Source: Valencia hispanica
Taxonomy: Eukaryota; Chordata; Actinopteri; Cyprinodontiformes; Valenciidae
Length of the DNA stretch: 64,000 nt
Direction of reading: 5' to 3'
NCBI GenBank assembly: GCA_963556495.2
Contig: OY747702.1
Location: 7,133,001 to 7,197,000, forward strand
Shown: one piece after another, positions 1-9,860 of the stretch
How positions within the stretch are numbered: the first letter of the stretch is position 1
How the letters are laid out: every line of letters starts with the position of its first letter
Notes under the pieces: generated by a model
Databases searched by the model: none
What the model was told of the DNA's origin: nothing
Seen by the model: only the letters and a program-made list of their open reading frames with translations
Program-made: the position numbers and the translations under genes

Positions 1-780
1 AGAAATCAGGTACGATTTTTATTTTCTTTGCTTAAATCGTTGAGCAGATGGGCTGCCGTTCAGTGGTTAAGCCGTAAGAAAGAAACAGAACTCTTTAAGT
101 TTCTGTTGCAGCCACACTGAAGATAAGACAGAGATGCAGCCATAAACCAACACAAAATCCCCATGACAGAAGACTGTGCAAAAGCTAGATATTCAGATTT
201 TCTTGGATTCAGCAAGGGGTATTTGCTGTGAAAGCTTCGCATGTAATCAATTGTTTTATTATCTCTGTTATATCCACTGAGTTACATTTTCGCTTGTGTA
301 TTGGGAGTTGGAAACGCTGGACATTTTGAAGCACTCCCCTGTTGTTAATGAGCTTGTTTAAAAATGCTCTGTTTAAAAGCTGATTCTGTGGAAATATAGT
401 CATTTGATGCTGCAGAAACCTTGTCTGGTGATCAAATCTTTGCTCACTTACTAGATGGATAATTCCGGTGAAACTTTTATTTTTGTCTCCAATTAGAGAA
501 GTTATCACCACTACAAAGGTATGAGCTTGCGATTCTTAATCAGTTCCCAACTCTCAAAAAGATGTACATGAAATACAATGTTCCAACTTCATCCAGTGCA
601 CAAAATGGAAAGGCTGTTCTTTATCAGTGAAATAGCCCTTTCCCCAAAAAGGAACAGACTGTCTAAAACATAGGGTTCATTTTAGAATGGCCATACCATG
701 GGCCTGGGGTAACAGACAAACTGTAGCATGCAACAGAATTTTCTGTTTTAGTAATCACATTATTTCTCCTCTCTGCACGT
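1..780. other. Unassigned AT-rich sequence
   Basis: I see no recognisable gene or repeat here. The longest open frame is 100 codons on the minus strand (209-511); it has no motif I recognise and no start context or splice signals that would support it as an exon. Confidence 0.5.
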
Positions 781-901
781 TACTAAGTAATAAAGTAACT
801 AATTACTTTTTAGAATAAGTAATCAGTAAATTAATGGGATTTCTTTCTTGGAGAAGTAATCAGTGATTTATTAATTTTCCAAGTAATTTGACCAACACTG
901 G
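781..901. repeat. TAATTACTTTTT-rich dispersed repeat remnant
   Basis: Short motifs of the form AGTAA, TAATTACTTTTT and AGTAATCAGT recur on both strands and end in a CCAACACTGG-like border. This resembles a terminal segment shared by many fish DNA-transposon-derived repeats. No TSD or opposite end was found, so the family is not assigned. Confidence 0.4.
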
Positions 902-1530
902 CCGGGAAGAACATGGAGACCCTATGTCAAACATCAGCAAAACTGTACTAACCTGCAGTCCAAAAGGAAATTATGTACTCTGTATATTATGTGATTAACA
1001 TTAATTCAACAGAACAGGACATTGTATTTTTTTATTGTTTTGCTACTTTCCTTGACATTCTACCTTTATTTTCTTTTTCTAAGTTTAAAAATTCAGTTCT
1101 ATTACCAAACTGTATCCAGTGGTTCCCACTGCTCCACGAGTGTCTTTCTTCTGAAATGTTTTCATCATACCTCCTGTTGGATGTGTTTTCTTGCACATGG
1201 ACACAAAACGATTTTAGAGTCTACCGGGAATATCCAGCCCTGAGCAACACAATCAACTCATTTCATGGAGACTGTAGCAAAGGCACACAGCTAAACCTGG
1301 AGTCTTGCAGTGAAAATCACTAACACTGGAGCACTTGATTGGATGGTATTCAAATGAATAGCTACAGTAATAACAATTACACTTGTAAAGACCAGGGAAT
1401 CAAAGACTGATCAGATCTCCTTTTAACTGAGTCCATTATTTCCCAGTAGACTCCAAAGGGCTCTTATCTCAGCTAAACGCCATGCTCAAAACCAAATTAT
1501 CAGTGGCCTAAACTAATTTTCGAATTAAAG
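902..1530. other. Unassigned sequence
   Basis: No feature seen. A 116-codon plus-strand frame at 973-1323 is rich in Phe, Leu and Ser with no domain pattern and is most simply a chance frame in AT-rich DNA. Confidence 0.45.
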
Positions 1531-1690
1531 ACTATTTTGGCCAAACCTTAAACACTGCTCAGGTACTTAGACACATTTGGCAAAACTAAACCACTCTTTT
1601 TCTCAAAATCTTAAACACATTCTCAGTCACTAAACACATTTCACACTTCTATAGTTAAACTGTAAACACTGGCAGCAAAATGTTAAAGGG
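1531..1690. repeat. Degenerate TTAAACAC-type short repeat cluster
   Basis: At least four variants of CTTAAACACT / CTAAACACAT / GTAAACACTG occur at irregular spacing of roughly 30-45 bases. This looks like a decayed MITE interior or minisatellite. No terminal repeats were identified. Confidence 0.35.
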
Positions 1691-2311
1691 AGGGAATTAT
1701 GCAGAATTGACTTTCTGAAGCTTAATATGCTGAGAACCTGTTTTTCCATCATTAGAAACATGCCTGAAGTGTTGCTCTGACCCATTCACTCATGTTAGAG
1801 TAATCTTTGAGTCTCTGCTGGTAGTTCTCGGGGTTGCTGAAACGCCTGCTCCCACATATCCCCGCTGATTGCACCCATCTCCTCCTCCGACCTTACGTAC
1901 ACAGCCGAGAGCCTCGCCCCTGTAGAGCTCCCCTCCCCTACCCCTCCCCACCTCACACAACTCCGGCTGAGTCCCAGGTGCAGTAATTAACACACCAGCT
2001 GCAGCTGTGCGTCTTTTGTGGGATTTATTTTTTGCTGCTCTTTTGGTCCGCATTTTTTCAAGCAAAAGATGTTGAAGTGGCGTAAATGCTTATTTGGGTG
2101 CCAAGGAAACATGGCTCTTTTTAAGTTTCCACAGGATGACACGGTTTGAGTTCGTGTTTGGTAAACACCCGAGGCCAAAAAAGATGTGCCATCTCTGCTA
2201 AAATCAACTCGCACAACTTATGTAAACAACGTCAGAGTCCGACTCCGTGCATGCTGCGATGATGCATGGTATGTCACGAACTGAAGGGGGAGTGTCAGAA
2301 AGAGTAGGAGG
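1691..2311. other. Unassigned; GC-rich patch at 1840-1990
   Basis: A pyrimidine- and CpG-richer patch (1840-1990) sits in AT-rich surroundings. Two overlapping minus-strand frames (1790-2065 and 1987-2214) are basic and have no convincing domain. It could be a promoter-like remnant or the edge of the neighbouring element; nothing decides between these. Confidence 0.35.
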
Positions 2312-2317
2312 GTCTTA

Positions 2318-3130
2318 GGCTGCATTCACACTGCAGGGCTTAATGCCCAATTCCAATTTTTTGAAAATATTCGATTTTTTTGCAAGGCCGTTCACATTTC
2401 AAATTAAATGCAACCTTTTGTGATCTCCTGTCTGAATGTGAACCTCGTGAAATGACCCAGAATTTACCCGCATGCGCAGAAGAGTACTCAACAGTCAACG
2501 ACGTCACTTGTTGTTTGCTGAAGTAGTTACACATGGATGTCGACAGTGAAGCTCATTTAGCCTTATTAAAGTTATTTTCACAACGGAGCCAGCACAATTT
2601 CAATCTTCTCGTTTTAAGGAAAAAAATAAAAAGGAGGAGAGCAAGGTTTTTGGCCATGGCGTTTTGTGGAGCAGTGGTAGCAACGTCGGTACAGAGAAAC
2701 GTGTCGGTTCGGAGTTGCAGCCAGGAGTGGTGGGATACTGATGTGAGTTCAGTGGCTTCAATTATACAAAATTCATCAGTAACTTCCGAATGTCCAGATC
2801 CACTTTTGATTATGTTTGTGAACGCCTTCGGTTTACTCTGTCACGGGAAGAGACATGTCTGTGGCAGCCCATAACAATGCAGAAACGCGTATCAATGACT
2901 TGCGGGTCGATACATGGCGACCTGGCTGTTCAGACTGAAGTCGCATTTCAAAAGATCGGATACGTATCGGATTTTGGAACACATACCCAAGTGGCCTGGG
3001 TCGCATTTCAAAAGATCGGATCTGTGTTGTTCAGACTGTCATGAAAAGATCAGATACCGGTCGCATAGGGGCAAAAAAAAATAAATAAAATTGGAATATG
3101 GTCGTTTCAGCCTGCAGTGTGAACGTAGCC
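2318..3130 (+). mobile_element. PIF/Harbinger-like non-autonomous element
   Basis: The ends are inverted copies: GGCTGCATTCACACTGCAGG at 2318 and its near-complement ending in GTGAACGTAGCC at 3130. Both sides carry TTA (2315-2317 and 3131-3133), the 3-bp TWA duplication expected of PIF/Harbinger. A copied motif (TCGCATTTCAAAAGATCGGAT) occurs twice near the right end (from about 2940 and 3000). Inside is an N-terminal remnant of a Harbinger transposase; the DDE nuclease region is absent, so the 813-bp copy is a deletion derivative. It sits inside the left TSD of the adjacent hAT-like element, so it arrived later. Confidence 0.8.
2533..2925 (+). pseudogene. Harbinger transposase N-terminal fragment, frameshifted
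   Basis: The first frame starts at ATG 2533 and reads a basic segment followed by SQEWWDTDV, a pattern typical of the HARBI1-like transposase N-terminus. Near 2785 the homologous frame shifts by one base; the continuation FRMSRSTFDYVCERLRF is read from about 2782 to 2835 and goes on through QPITMQKRV. After about 2915 similarity ends and subterminal repeat DNA follows. All three catalytic acidic residues are missing, so this cannot be an active nuclease. Intact family members are roughly 350-400 residues; only about 120 remain. The assignment is from remembered family pattern. Confidence 0.7.
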
Positions 3131-3827
3131 TTAGACAGGTGTGAAAGTAAGCCGGTACAGTCCGGTACTGGGTACCGTTAAAAGATTCTGTGGTGGTACG
3201 CAGTACCAGGAAGATGGGAGAGCGGCTGCCTGTCTTAAAGTCCTCATTCAGAACCAGTCTATTTAAAAATTCCTTTTAACTCATACCGAATTGTTTCTTA
3301 ATTATTATTTTGTTTTTTTAACCATACAGAACAGCTCTGAAAAAAAAACTTCTTATGAGCTAATGCCGGTGCGAAGTATTCTCGTCAGAAATTGTATCCC
3401 CCTGCGTCGGGAGCGCGCACGTAGAAGGAAGCGCTGTTCCACTTGACAATCACAACCAACAACACATTGAACTAGTGATGTTTTATCTTTGAAAAAGTGA
3501 AAACCAAGTGTCTTTACTTCTTTTTTCTGTTTGTGGGTTACCACAGGAATATATAGATGTATTTTTCTAACGTGGTATCGCATGGTTGGCTTAGTAAGAA
3601 AACGGTCACATCTGTGTTCTCGATTCATATAAAAATTACACTCAATATAAATTGTTCTCGGCAAGTAAACAACAGTTTCACAATCTCTTATAAAAATACT
3701 ATTTTCTTTCATTGTTGTACGTCGCCCAAAGTTCTGTCTGCTAGACACAAAAATCCACCTTCCTGAGTTCCAACACTGAAAAACGCTGTTTATTTTAGTG
3801 GTATAATAAATAACTATAACAAAAGAA

Positions 3828-3990
3828 AATCAGAATCAGGAAGGTTTTATTGCCAAACATGTGAACAGATTCACATCATTAGGAAATTGCTGCGGTTGAA
3901 AAGAGAAATGGCATGTAGAACATCATTTATATTCTTAAACATTAATAGAAAACGGGAGATACAATTTATATCAGGCACAATAATTCAGTA
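3828..3990 (-). mobile_element. Rex1-type LINE 3' end (truncated)
   Basis: AATCAGAATCAG followed by a TTTTATTGCCA...TGTGAACAG...TTCACA stretch is the reverse complement of the Rex1 3' tail visible at 18605-18678 in this same window. Only 3' non-coding sequence is present, a severely 5'-truncated copy inside the hAT-like element. Confidence 0.6.
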
Positions 3991-4379
3991 TGCCAGAATA
4001 TGTATCCCCCTGGTAACTTTTTTATTCAATTCAATTCAATTCAGTTTATTTATATAGCGCCAATTCACAACAGATGTCATCTCAAGGCACTTAACAAGAA
4101 GTCATTTCAATACATTTATACAAACATTCCAATTCCTTGGCCAAACCTTTTTAAATCCGCTGAATTAAATACTCATACTCCAAGGTAAAGATATACCAAA
4201 CCACTTGAAGATGGGATACTCACAGCCCTCTTTAGAGGGGGGTACAAAATTATTTCAGGTCAGATAATTCTGTCCGTCAGAATATGTGCTTTATTACCTT
4301 TTTTAATCCTTGGTCAAACTTCTTCAAATCCACAGAATTAAATGGTCATAATCCAAGGTAAATATCTACCAAACCATCA
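3965..4379. repeat. Tandemly duplicated ~125-bp unit, first copy split by an L2 3' end
   Basis: Unit 1 (3965-4022 plus 4131-4195) and unit 2 (4250-4379) share the order CAGAATATGT, ACCTTTTTTA-like, CTTGG(C/T)CAAAC, GAATTAAAT, CCAAGGTAAA, TACCAAACCA. The L2 fragment lies inside unit 1 only, so the duplication preceded that insertion. Confidence 0.6.
4022..4131 (-). mobile_element. L2 LINE 3' end, ~110 bp
   Basis: An ATTCA repeat tail followed by TTTATTTATATAGCGCCAAT and TGTCATCTCAAGGCACTTA matches the 3' ends at 18876, 26112 and 43381. In minus-strand sense this is an extreme 5'-truncated L2 copy ending in a (TTGAA)n tail. Confidence 0.75.
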
Positions 4380-4591
4380 TTTTATAATTTTACAATATCG
4401 TCAATTGTTTTTAATTCTTGTCAACTAACCCCTAACCCTAGGCCTCCAGGTAGCCTACAGTAAAATATTGAAATGTATTTGTTTGGGTTTTGACTCTTTG
4501 CTATTTTAAAATGCATGAAGTGAGAGAGAGATGAAGGTGTTGGTAATAGTACCGGCAAGAATTTAAAACTACTTTCACCCCTGGTCTTAGA

Positions 4592-4955
4592 GAGGCACAG
4601 GCAAAAATCAAGGCGTCCAATACGGAAGTAAATTCCTTTAAGGTGGATTTGGATATTTAACTGACTTTTAAAAGACTTAAGGTGACAATTTTATTGGAGT
4701 GTTTGCTCTTAGAAGGGTAATATGTGCCTGCAAGAAGCATAATACCCCCCCTTTAACGCAACTAAAATGCAAATCTCATCTTTTAGACTCAACAACTCAA
4801 AATTCAACTAACAAATGTTCTGTGGTGAATATATTTTACTTGCTGTGTGTATGAGGTGAACACAGTGTCTGGTTTTGAACACATGATGACAGGGGTCAGA
4901 GGTTTGGTGAATCTCAAGATTTGGGAATTAGAAAATGGGTAGAGGTTTTTAGGAA
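4592..4955. other. Unassigned sequence
   Basis: No gene seen. The right part may already be decayed L2, because the plus strand from about 4956 becomes recognisable, but upstream of that no motif survives. Confidence 0.4.
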
Positions 4956-5026
4956 TGTGTTTTAGCAATTCAGAAAAACTGTAAAAGACTAATGTTTTGA
5001 GAAACTCACCAATATGTTTATCTTTA

Positions 5027-6814
5027 TCCATCCATCCATCCATTTTCTTCCGCTTATCCGGGGTCGGGTCGCGGGGGCAGCACCCTAAGCAAAGAGACCA
5101 AGACTTCCCTCTCCCCAGCCACTTGTTCCAGCTCCTCGGGAGGAACCCCAAGGCGCTCCCAGGCCAGCCGAGAAACATAGTCCCTCCAGCGTGTCCTGGG
5201 CCTTCCCCTGGGCCTCCTCCCGGTGAGACGTGCCTGAAACACCTCACCAGGGAGGCGTCCAGGAGGCATCCTGACCAGATGCCCGAGCCACCTCAACTGA
5301 CTCCTCTCGATGTGGAGAAGCAGCGGCTCTACTCTGAGCCCCCTCCGGATGACTGAGCTTCTCACCCTATCTCTAAGGGAGAGCCCAGACACTCTGCGGA
5401 GGAAACTCATTTCAGCCGCTTGTATCCGTGATCTCGTTCTTTCAGTCACCACCCAGAGTTCGTGACCATAGATGAGGGTAGGAACGTAGATCGACCGGTA
5501 AATAGAGAGCTTCGCCTTTTGGCTCAGCTCTCTCTTCACCACGACAGACCGGTAGAGTGCCCGCATAACTGCAGATGCCCCACCAATCCGTCTATCGATC
5601 TCCCGCTCCATTTTTCCCTCATTGAACAAGACCCCCAGATACTTAAACTCCTCCACTTGGGGAAGGACCCCATCCCCGACCCGGAGGAGGCACCCCACCC
5701 TTTTCCAGCTTAAGACCATGGCCTCGGATTTGGAGGTGCTGATTCACATCCCATCCGCTTCACACTCGGCTGCGAACCGCTCCAGCGAAAGCTGTAGATC
5801 ACGCTCCGATGAAGCCAACAGGACCACGTCATCTGCAAAAAGCAAAGACCCGATCCTAAGGCCACCAAAACAGATCCCCTCTACGGTTGGGAGAACTCCC
5901 ACGCACCCTCCAGGACCCTGCGGAGGGTGTAGAGCTGGTCCAGTGTTCCACGGCCAGGACGAAAACCGCATTGTTCCTCCTGGATCCGAGGTTCGACTAT
6001 CCGTCGGACCCTCCTCTCCAGAACCCCTGAATAGACCTTACCAGGGAGGCTCAGAAGTGTGATCCCCCTGTAGTTGGAACACACCCTGTGGTCCCCCTTT
6101 TTAAACAGGGGGACCACCACCCCGGTTTGCCAATCCAAGGGAACTGCCCCCGATGTCCACGCAATATTGCAGAGCCGCGATAACCAACACAGCCCCACAA
6201 CATCCAGAGCCTTGAGGAACTCCGGTCGAATCTCATCCACCCCCGGAGCCTTGCCACCGAGGAGCTTTTTAACGACCTCTGTGACCTCAGCACCAGAGAT
6301 TGGAGAGCCCGACCCTAAATCCCCAAACCCTGCTTCCAGATTGGAAGGCGTGCTGGTGGGATTGAGGAGGTCTTCGAAGTATTCCATCCACCGACCCAAA
6401 ACGTCCCGTGTCGAGGTCAGCAGCACACCATCCCCACTGTAAACAGTGTTGGTGACAGACCGCTTTCCCCCCCTGAGACGCTGGATGGTAGACCAGAATC
6501 GCTTCGAAGCCGTACGGAAGTCGTTTTCCATGGCCTCTCCAAACTCCTCCCACGCCCGTGTTCAAAGTTCTGCCGGAGGTGTGAGTTAAAGCTCCTTCTG
6601 ACAGGAGACTCTGCCAGACGTTCCCAGCAGACCCTCACAACACGTTTGGGCCTTCCAGGTCTGTCCGGCGTCCTCCCCCACCATCGGAGCCGACTCAACA
6701 CCAGGTAGTGGTCAGTGGACAGCTCAGCCCCTCTCTTCACCCGAGTGTCCAAAACATGCGGCCGCAGATCAGATGAGACGACAACCAAGTCGATCATTGA
6801 GCTGCGGCCTAAGG
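5027..6814 (-). mobile_element. Rex3/RTE-clade LINE, minus strand, 5'-truncated
   Basis: The 3' end (low coordinate) is a TCCA/GGAT tail preceded by a CTTCCGCTTATCCGGGGTCG border typical of Rex3/RTE elements. The element is flanked by a 12-bp duplication TGTTTATCTTTA (5015-5026 and 6815-6826), so the ends are exact at 1788 bp. It starts inside the endonuclease domain, as in normal 5' truncation during target-primed reverse transcription. Two internal deletions and a stop show it is dead. Confidence 0.85.
5054..6797 (-). pseudogene. Rex3/RTE endonuclease-reverse transcriptase, deleted
   Basis: Pieces in order on the minus strand: endonuclease C-terminus with VVSSDLRP and the catalytic-type ELSTDHYLVLS (6797 to about 6563); an RT N-part with FWSTIQRLR, GKAPGVDEI and CGFRPGRGTLDQLYTLRR (6531 to about 5885); an RT palm piece with SLLFADDVVLLASS (FADD codons at 5828-5839); and a C-terminal piece from about 5719 to 5054 with EFKYLGVLF and TGRRPRGRPRTRWRDYV. 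By comparison with the remembered family, about 80 residues are missing near 6560 (with a frameshift) and about 100 near 5890, which removes the first catalytic Asp region. A TGA interrupts the frame at about 5744. Confidence 0.8.
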
Positions 6815-7079
6815 TGTTTATCTTTAGTCAAATTGATTATTGCAACAGTATTTCACAGGTCTGCCTAAAAAAGTCAAGCAGACAACTGCAAAATATCCAG
6901 AACATGGCTGCTCACATCCTTACTAGAACTAAGAAAATAAAACACATAAAAATAGGAAAGCAGAGCACATAATTTCTAAAGTCTTTACACTGCTGTCCTG
7001 TAGTTTAGAGAATATACTTTAAAATCCTTTTTTTAGTTCATAAATCACTGAATGGCTAAGCACCAAAATGCATTACCCC

Positions 7080-8043
7080 CCTTTTAATGTTCGCTCTCTG
7101 CTGAACAAAACTTTTATAATAAATGATCTGATTTTAGACCATAATCTTCATTGTTTATTTTTAACAGAAACTTGGCTGAGTCCAGATGCCCCTGTTGTTC
7201 TTACAGAGGCCTCCCCACCTAATTTTAACTTTACTTATTCTACGAGGAGTACCAAAAGGGGAGGCGGAACTGCTTTTATAAGTTCATCAACACTTTTTGC
7301 CAAACCTGTTTTATTTGATAACTATTTTACTTTTGCATATAATGCAAATGTTTTAGCACTCCTCATGTTTTAATGTGTCACAATTTATAGGCCTCCTAAA
7401 AAGAGTGCACTTTTTATTAAAGAATGTTCAGAGTTTTTATCAATTTTGCACAACTCCTTTGAAAGGATCATTTTAGCTGGTGATTTTAATCTACATACAG
7501 ATAACATTTTAGATCCTTTATCAACAGATTTTTTAAACATCCTGACTTATATGGATTTTAGCCAACATGTCATGCAGCAGACTCACAACAAAGGACAAAC
7601 CCTGGACTTGGTCATCACGCATGGCCTGTCCACCTGTGTGTCCTCTGTTTTTGACTTGGCTGTCTCTGACCACTACTGTGTGTTTTTTAACATCACCAGT
7701 TTTATTCAGCAGGAGACCTCTGTGAGAACTGTCAGGAAGCGCCATCTAATCCCTGAAGTGGCTGCAGGTTTTTTGGAAATTTTTAAAAAGGATCCTCCTA
7801 TTGTTTTACCTGCCCCCTGTGATTTTATTGTCAAGGATTTTAACAGAAGGCTTCAGTCCACTCTTGACCGGCTTGCTCCACTACAAGTTAAAAGTTTAAA
7901 ATCTAAAGCTGCAACGCCGTGGAAAAATGAAAACCTCCGAAAAATGAAGAGAAATTGTAGGGCGGCAGAGAGAAAATGGAGGAAAAGTAAAACCACAATA
8001 AACCATCAAATATACACAGATCCTCTCAAATTATACAACAATG
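7080..8043 (+). pseudogene. L2-B endonuclease domain, frameshifted
   Basis: The first piece (7080-7373) reads FNVRSLLNKTF, LFLTETWLSPD and STKRGGGTAF, the APE-type endonuclease order of L2 elements. The second (7446-8043) carries LAGDFNLHTD (the GDFN motif), GHTLD-like GQTLDLVITHGL and the catalytic-type AVSDHYCVFF. The two pieces are in different frames, separated by a disrupted stretch at 7374-7445. The frame then runs to TINHQIYTDPLKLYNNAV, where sequence expected to lead into the RT domain is deleted. Confidence 0.75.
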
Positions 8044-9427
8044 CAGTTATGCCGATGATACACAGCTGTACATCTCCATGTCTCCCGATGACACACGGCC
8101 AATGGATGCACTTTTTAACTGCATTTTAGACATCAAATCCTGAATGGCAGGAAACTTTCTCCAGCTCAACCAGGACAATACTGAAGTTTTAGTCATCGGT
8201 CCTGAGGCTCAGAGAGAGAAACTTTTACCAAAACTACAATCACTGTCTTTTAATCCCTCTTTACAAGTGAAGAACCTGGGCGTGATTTTTGACTTTGAGC
8301 TGACTTTTATTCCTCACATAAAAAATATTACTAAAATAGATTTTTATCAACGAAAGAACATCGCCAGAGTCCGTCCCATTCTCTCTCGGGCCAACACGGA
8401 GACACTGATGCATGCTTTTATCTCCAGTAGAATTGATTACTGTAATGCCCTGCTTTCTGGTCTTCCCAAAAAGAGTATATCAGGTTTACAACTACTACAA
8501 AATTCAGCAGGACGTGTCCTGACGAAGACCAGGAGGCGGGAGCACATTACATCAGTCTTAAAATCACTGCATTGGCTCCCCGTACATTTCAGGATCGACT
8601 TTCAAATTCAAATTCAATTCAAATTCAAAATTACTTTATTAATCCCAAAGGGAAATTAAATGTTGTTGTAACTCATTATGCAAGTTCCTTCAAAGATTTG
8701 TTGTAGATGCTGATGGCTGTGGGTAGGGATGATCTCTTGTAGTGCTCTGCAGATATGAAGAAGCCTCTGACTGAAGACGCGCTGTAGTTGTATGACAGTC
8801 TGATGTAGAGGATGCTCTGGATCTATGGCGTCTTCTTTTCAACTCATCAGGGTTTTGTGGGTGTAGTTGAGGTCTTATTTGAGCTTTTGTGATGTTAATC
8901 AGCTGCTGCCAGTTGTAAACCACCTTGTTGCCATGGTTATGCATCATAACAAATGTCCAAAAATAAAAAGTATCAGCAAAAATCCTTCCAGCTGCACAGC
9001 ATTCAAAACCAGAGAGAACAGTTGTCCACAAAACAATGTTTCTACCAGAAATGGAAGAATTAAAGTTTTAAAAAAGAAAAAAATATGAACCAAAGTAACA
9101 GAGCTACTCCAACATGCTGCCACCTTGAGCGGCGCAATTCCGGAATTTAAGGTTCTTTTAATGGTTTTTAAGTGTCTTAATGGTCTTGGGGCTTCTTATC
9201 TCTCTGAACTTCTTTTACCATATAAACCTTCGCGGTCTCTGCGCTCCTCTGGCAGCCGTCTCCTTGTCACCCCAAAAGCCAGGACACACACTCATGGTGA
9301 GGCGTCTTTCCAGTTTTCCAGCCCTCACCTCTGGAACAGGCTGCCAGAGGAACTCAGGGCTGCAGAGAACGTTCATGTTTTTAAGAGCAGGCTCAAGACT
9401 CACCTTTTTAGCCTAGCTTTTAACTGA
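8044..9427 (+). pseudogene. L2-B reverse transcriptase C-terminal half, interrupted
   Basis: Directly after the deletion the frame reads [15 protein letters not shown] (catalytic YADD codons at 8048-8059), followed by VKNLGVIFDFELTF, SSRIDYCNALLSGLPKKS and SLHWLPVHFRIDF (to about 8602). After the LINE insertion it resumes at about 9135 with EFKVLLMVFKCLNGLG, then PHLWNRLPEELRAAE and FKSRLKTHLFSLAFN, ending at 9427. A stop lies at about 8141-8143 (after ILDIKS). Only the second catalytic motif remains because the Asp-containing first motif lies in the deleted part. Confidence 0.75.
8603..9127 (-). mobile_element. LINE 3' fragment inside L2-B
   Basis: The low-coordinate end is an AAATTCAAATTC repeat followed by ACTTTATTAATCCCAAAGGGAAAT, a common fish LINE 3' border read on the minus strand. 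Before the tail, minus-strand sequence encodes a short C-terminal peptide with an EHYKRSSLPTAISIYN-like run. The rest to about 9127 is unassigned but absent from L2, so it is included in the insertion. Its clade is not clear (not L2; possibly Rex1- or Tx1-like). Confidence 0.55.
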
Positions 9428-9860
9428 TTATTATTTATTACTGTTTGTTTAATTACTCTGCATGTTTTTATATGATTATATTTTTATCAGTTTTACTATT
9501 TAATCTTAGCACATTAATTTACTGTTTATTTTTATACTTTAATTTATCTTAATCCCCGTTCCAGTGTTTCCTCTGTGGGAGCCCTCTGCCCCGGGAGCGG
9601 TGGTCGGCTGTGGCTCCCTGGGTGCTCTCCAGGTGGAGCTTGGGTGGAGGTGGGGGGGTTTTATGTGGGTTCATTTTAATCTGTAAAGCACTTTGTGATG
9701 CAGCTTCTTGTGTGAAAAGCACTTTATAAATAAAGTTTGATTTGATTAAAGATCTGTTACAATTGTATCAACCTTCCAGACCGCTCAGGTTGTCTGGTTC
9801 AAGTCTACTCTGCATCAAGTCTACTCTGCATCCCCAGAGTCAGAACCAAACATGTAGAAG

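Larger units (their letters stand above)
3136..4583. mobile_element. hAT-like non-autonomous element
   Basis: The termini begin CAGGTGTGAAAGTA (3136) and end TACTTTCACCCCTG (4583), inverted with two mismatches, and both subterminal regions carry CCGGTAC. The right flank is GTCTTAGA (4584-4591). The left flank is GCCTTAGA as it stands, but removing the Harbinger insertion restores GTCTTAGA (2312-2317 joined to 3134-3135), a perfect 8-bp duplication as expected for hAT. No transposase was recognised in the 1448 bp; a 131-codon minus-strand frame (3353-3748) matches nothing I know. The interior holds LINE 3' ends and a duplicated unit. Confidence 0.75.
7068..9748 (+). mobile_element. L2 LINE copy B, inserted in copy A
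   Basis: The plus-strand element starts inside the endonuclease and ends in a conserved 3' UTR: CTGTAAAGCACTTTGTGATG, AAAAGCACTTTATAAATAAAG and a TTTGATTTGATT tail. The host frame of copy A resumes immediately after the tail. A large internal deletion at about 8045 removes the RT fingers and first palm motifs, and another LINE 3' end interrupts it at 8603-9127. No long TSD is obvious; the shared bases at the junction are only ATT. Confidence 0.75.
4956..9860 (+). mobile_element. Old L2 LINE relic (copy A), split twice
   Basis: Three separated plus-strand pieces belong to one L2 ORF2 C-terminal half: about 4956-5026 (leading into TNMFIF), 6827-7067 (SQIDYCNSI, then a broken run ending near LNG.APK) and 9749-9860 (DLLQLYQPSRPLRLSGSSLL). 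The first two flank a Rex3/RTE copy whose TSD keeps the reading frame; the last two flank a second L2. Stops and small indels are frequent, so it is the oldest element here. A 16-bp tandem duplication (CAAGTCTACTCTGCAT) lies at about 9801-9832 inside the last piece. Confidence 0.65.

Noticed and set aside
1987..2214. THAP-like or host exon on the minus strand
   Set aside because: A basic, Cys-containing frame suggested a THAP domain, but the Cys/His spacing and the AVPTIF-type motif are absent.
3353..3748. 131-codon minus-strand frame inside the hAT-like element as its transposase
   Set aside because: No zinc finger, DDE/RNase H-like or C-terminal dimerisation motif of hAT proteins is visible; no splice signals link it to other frames.
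5622..6062. Plus-strand frame of 146 codons
   Set aside because: It is the antisense shadow of the Rex3/RTE coding sequence, whose minus-strand motifs are clear.
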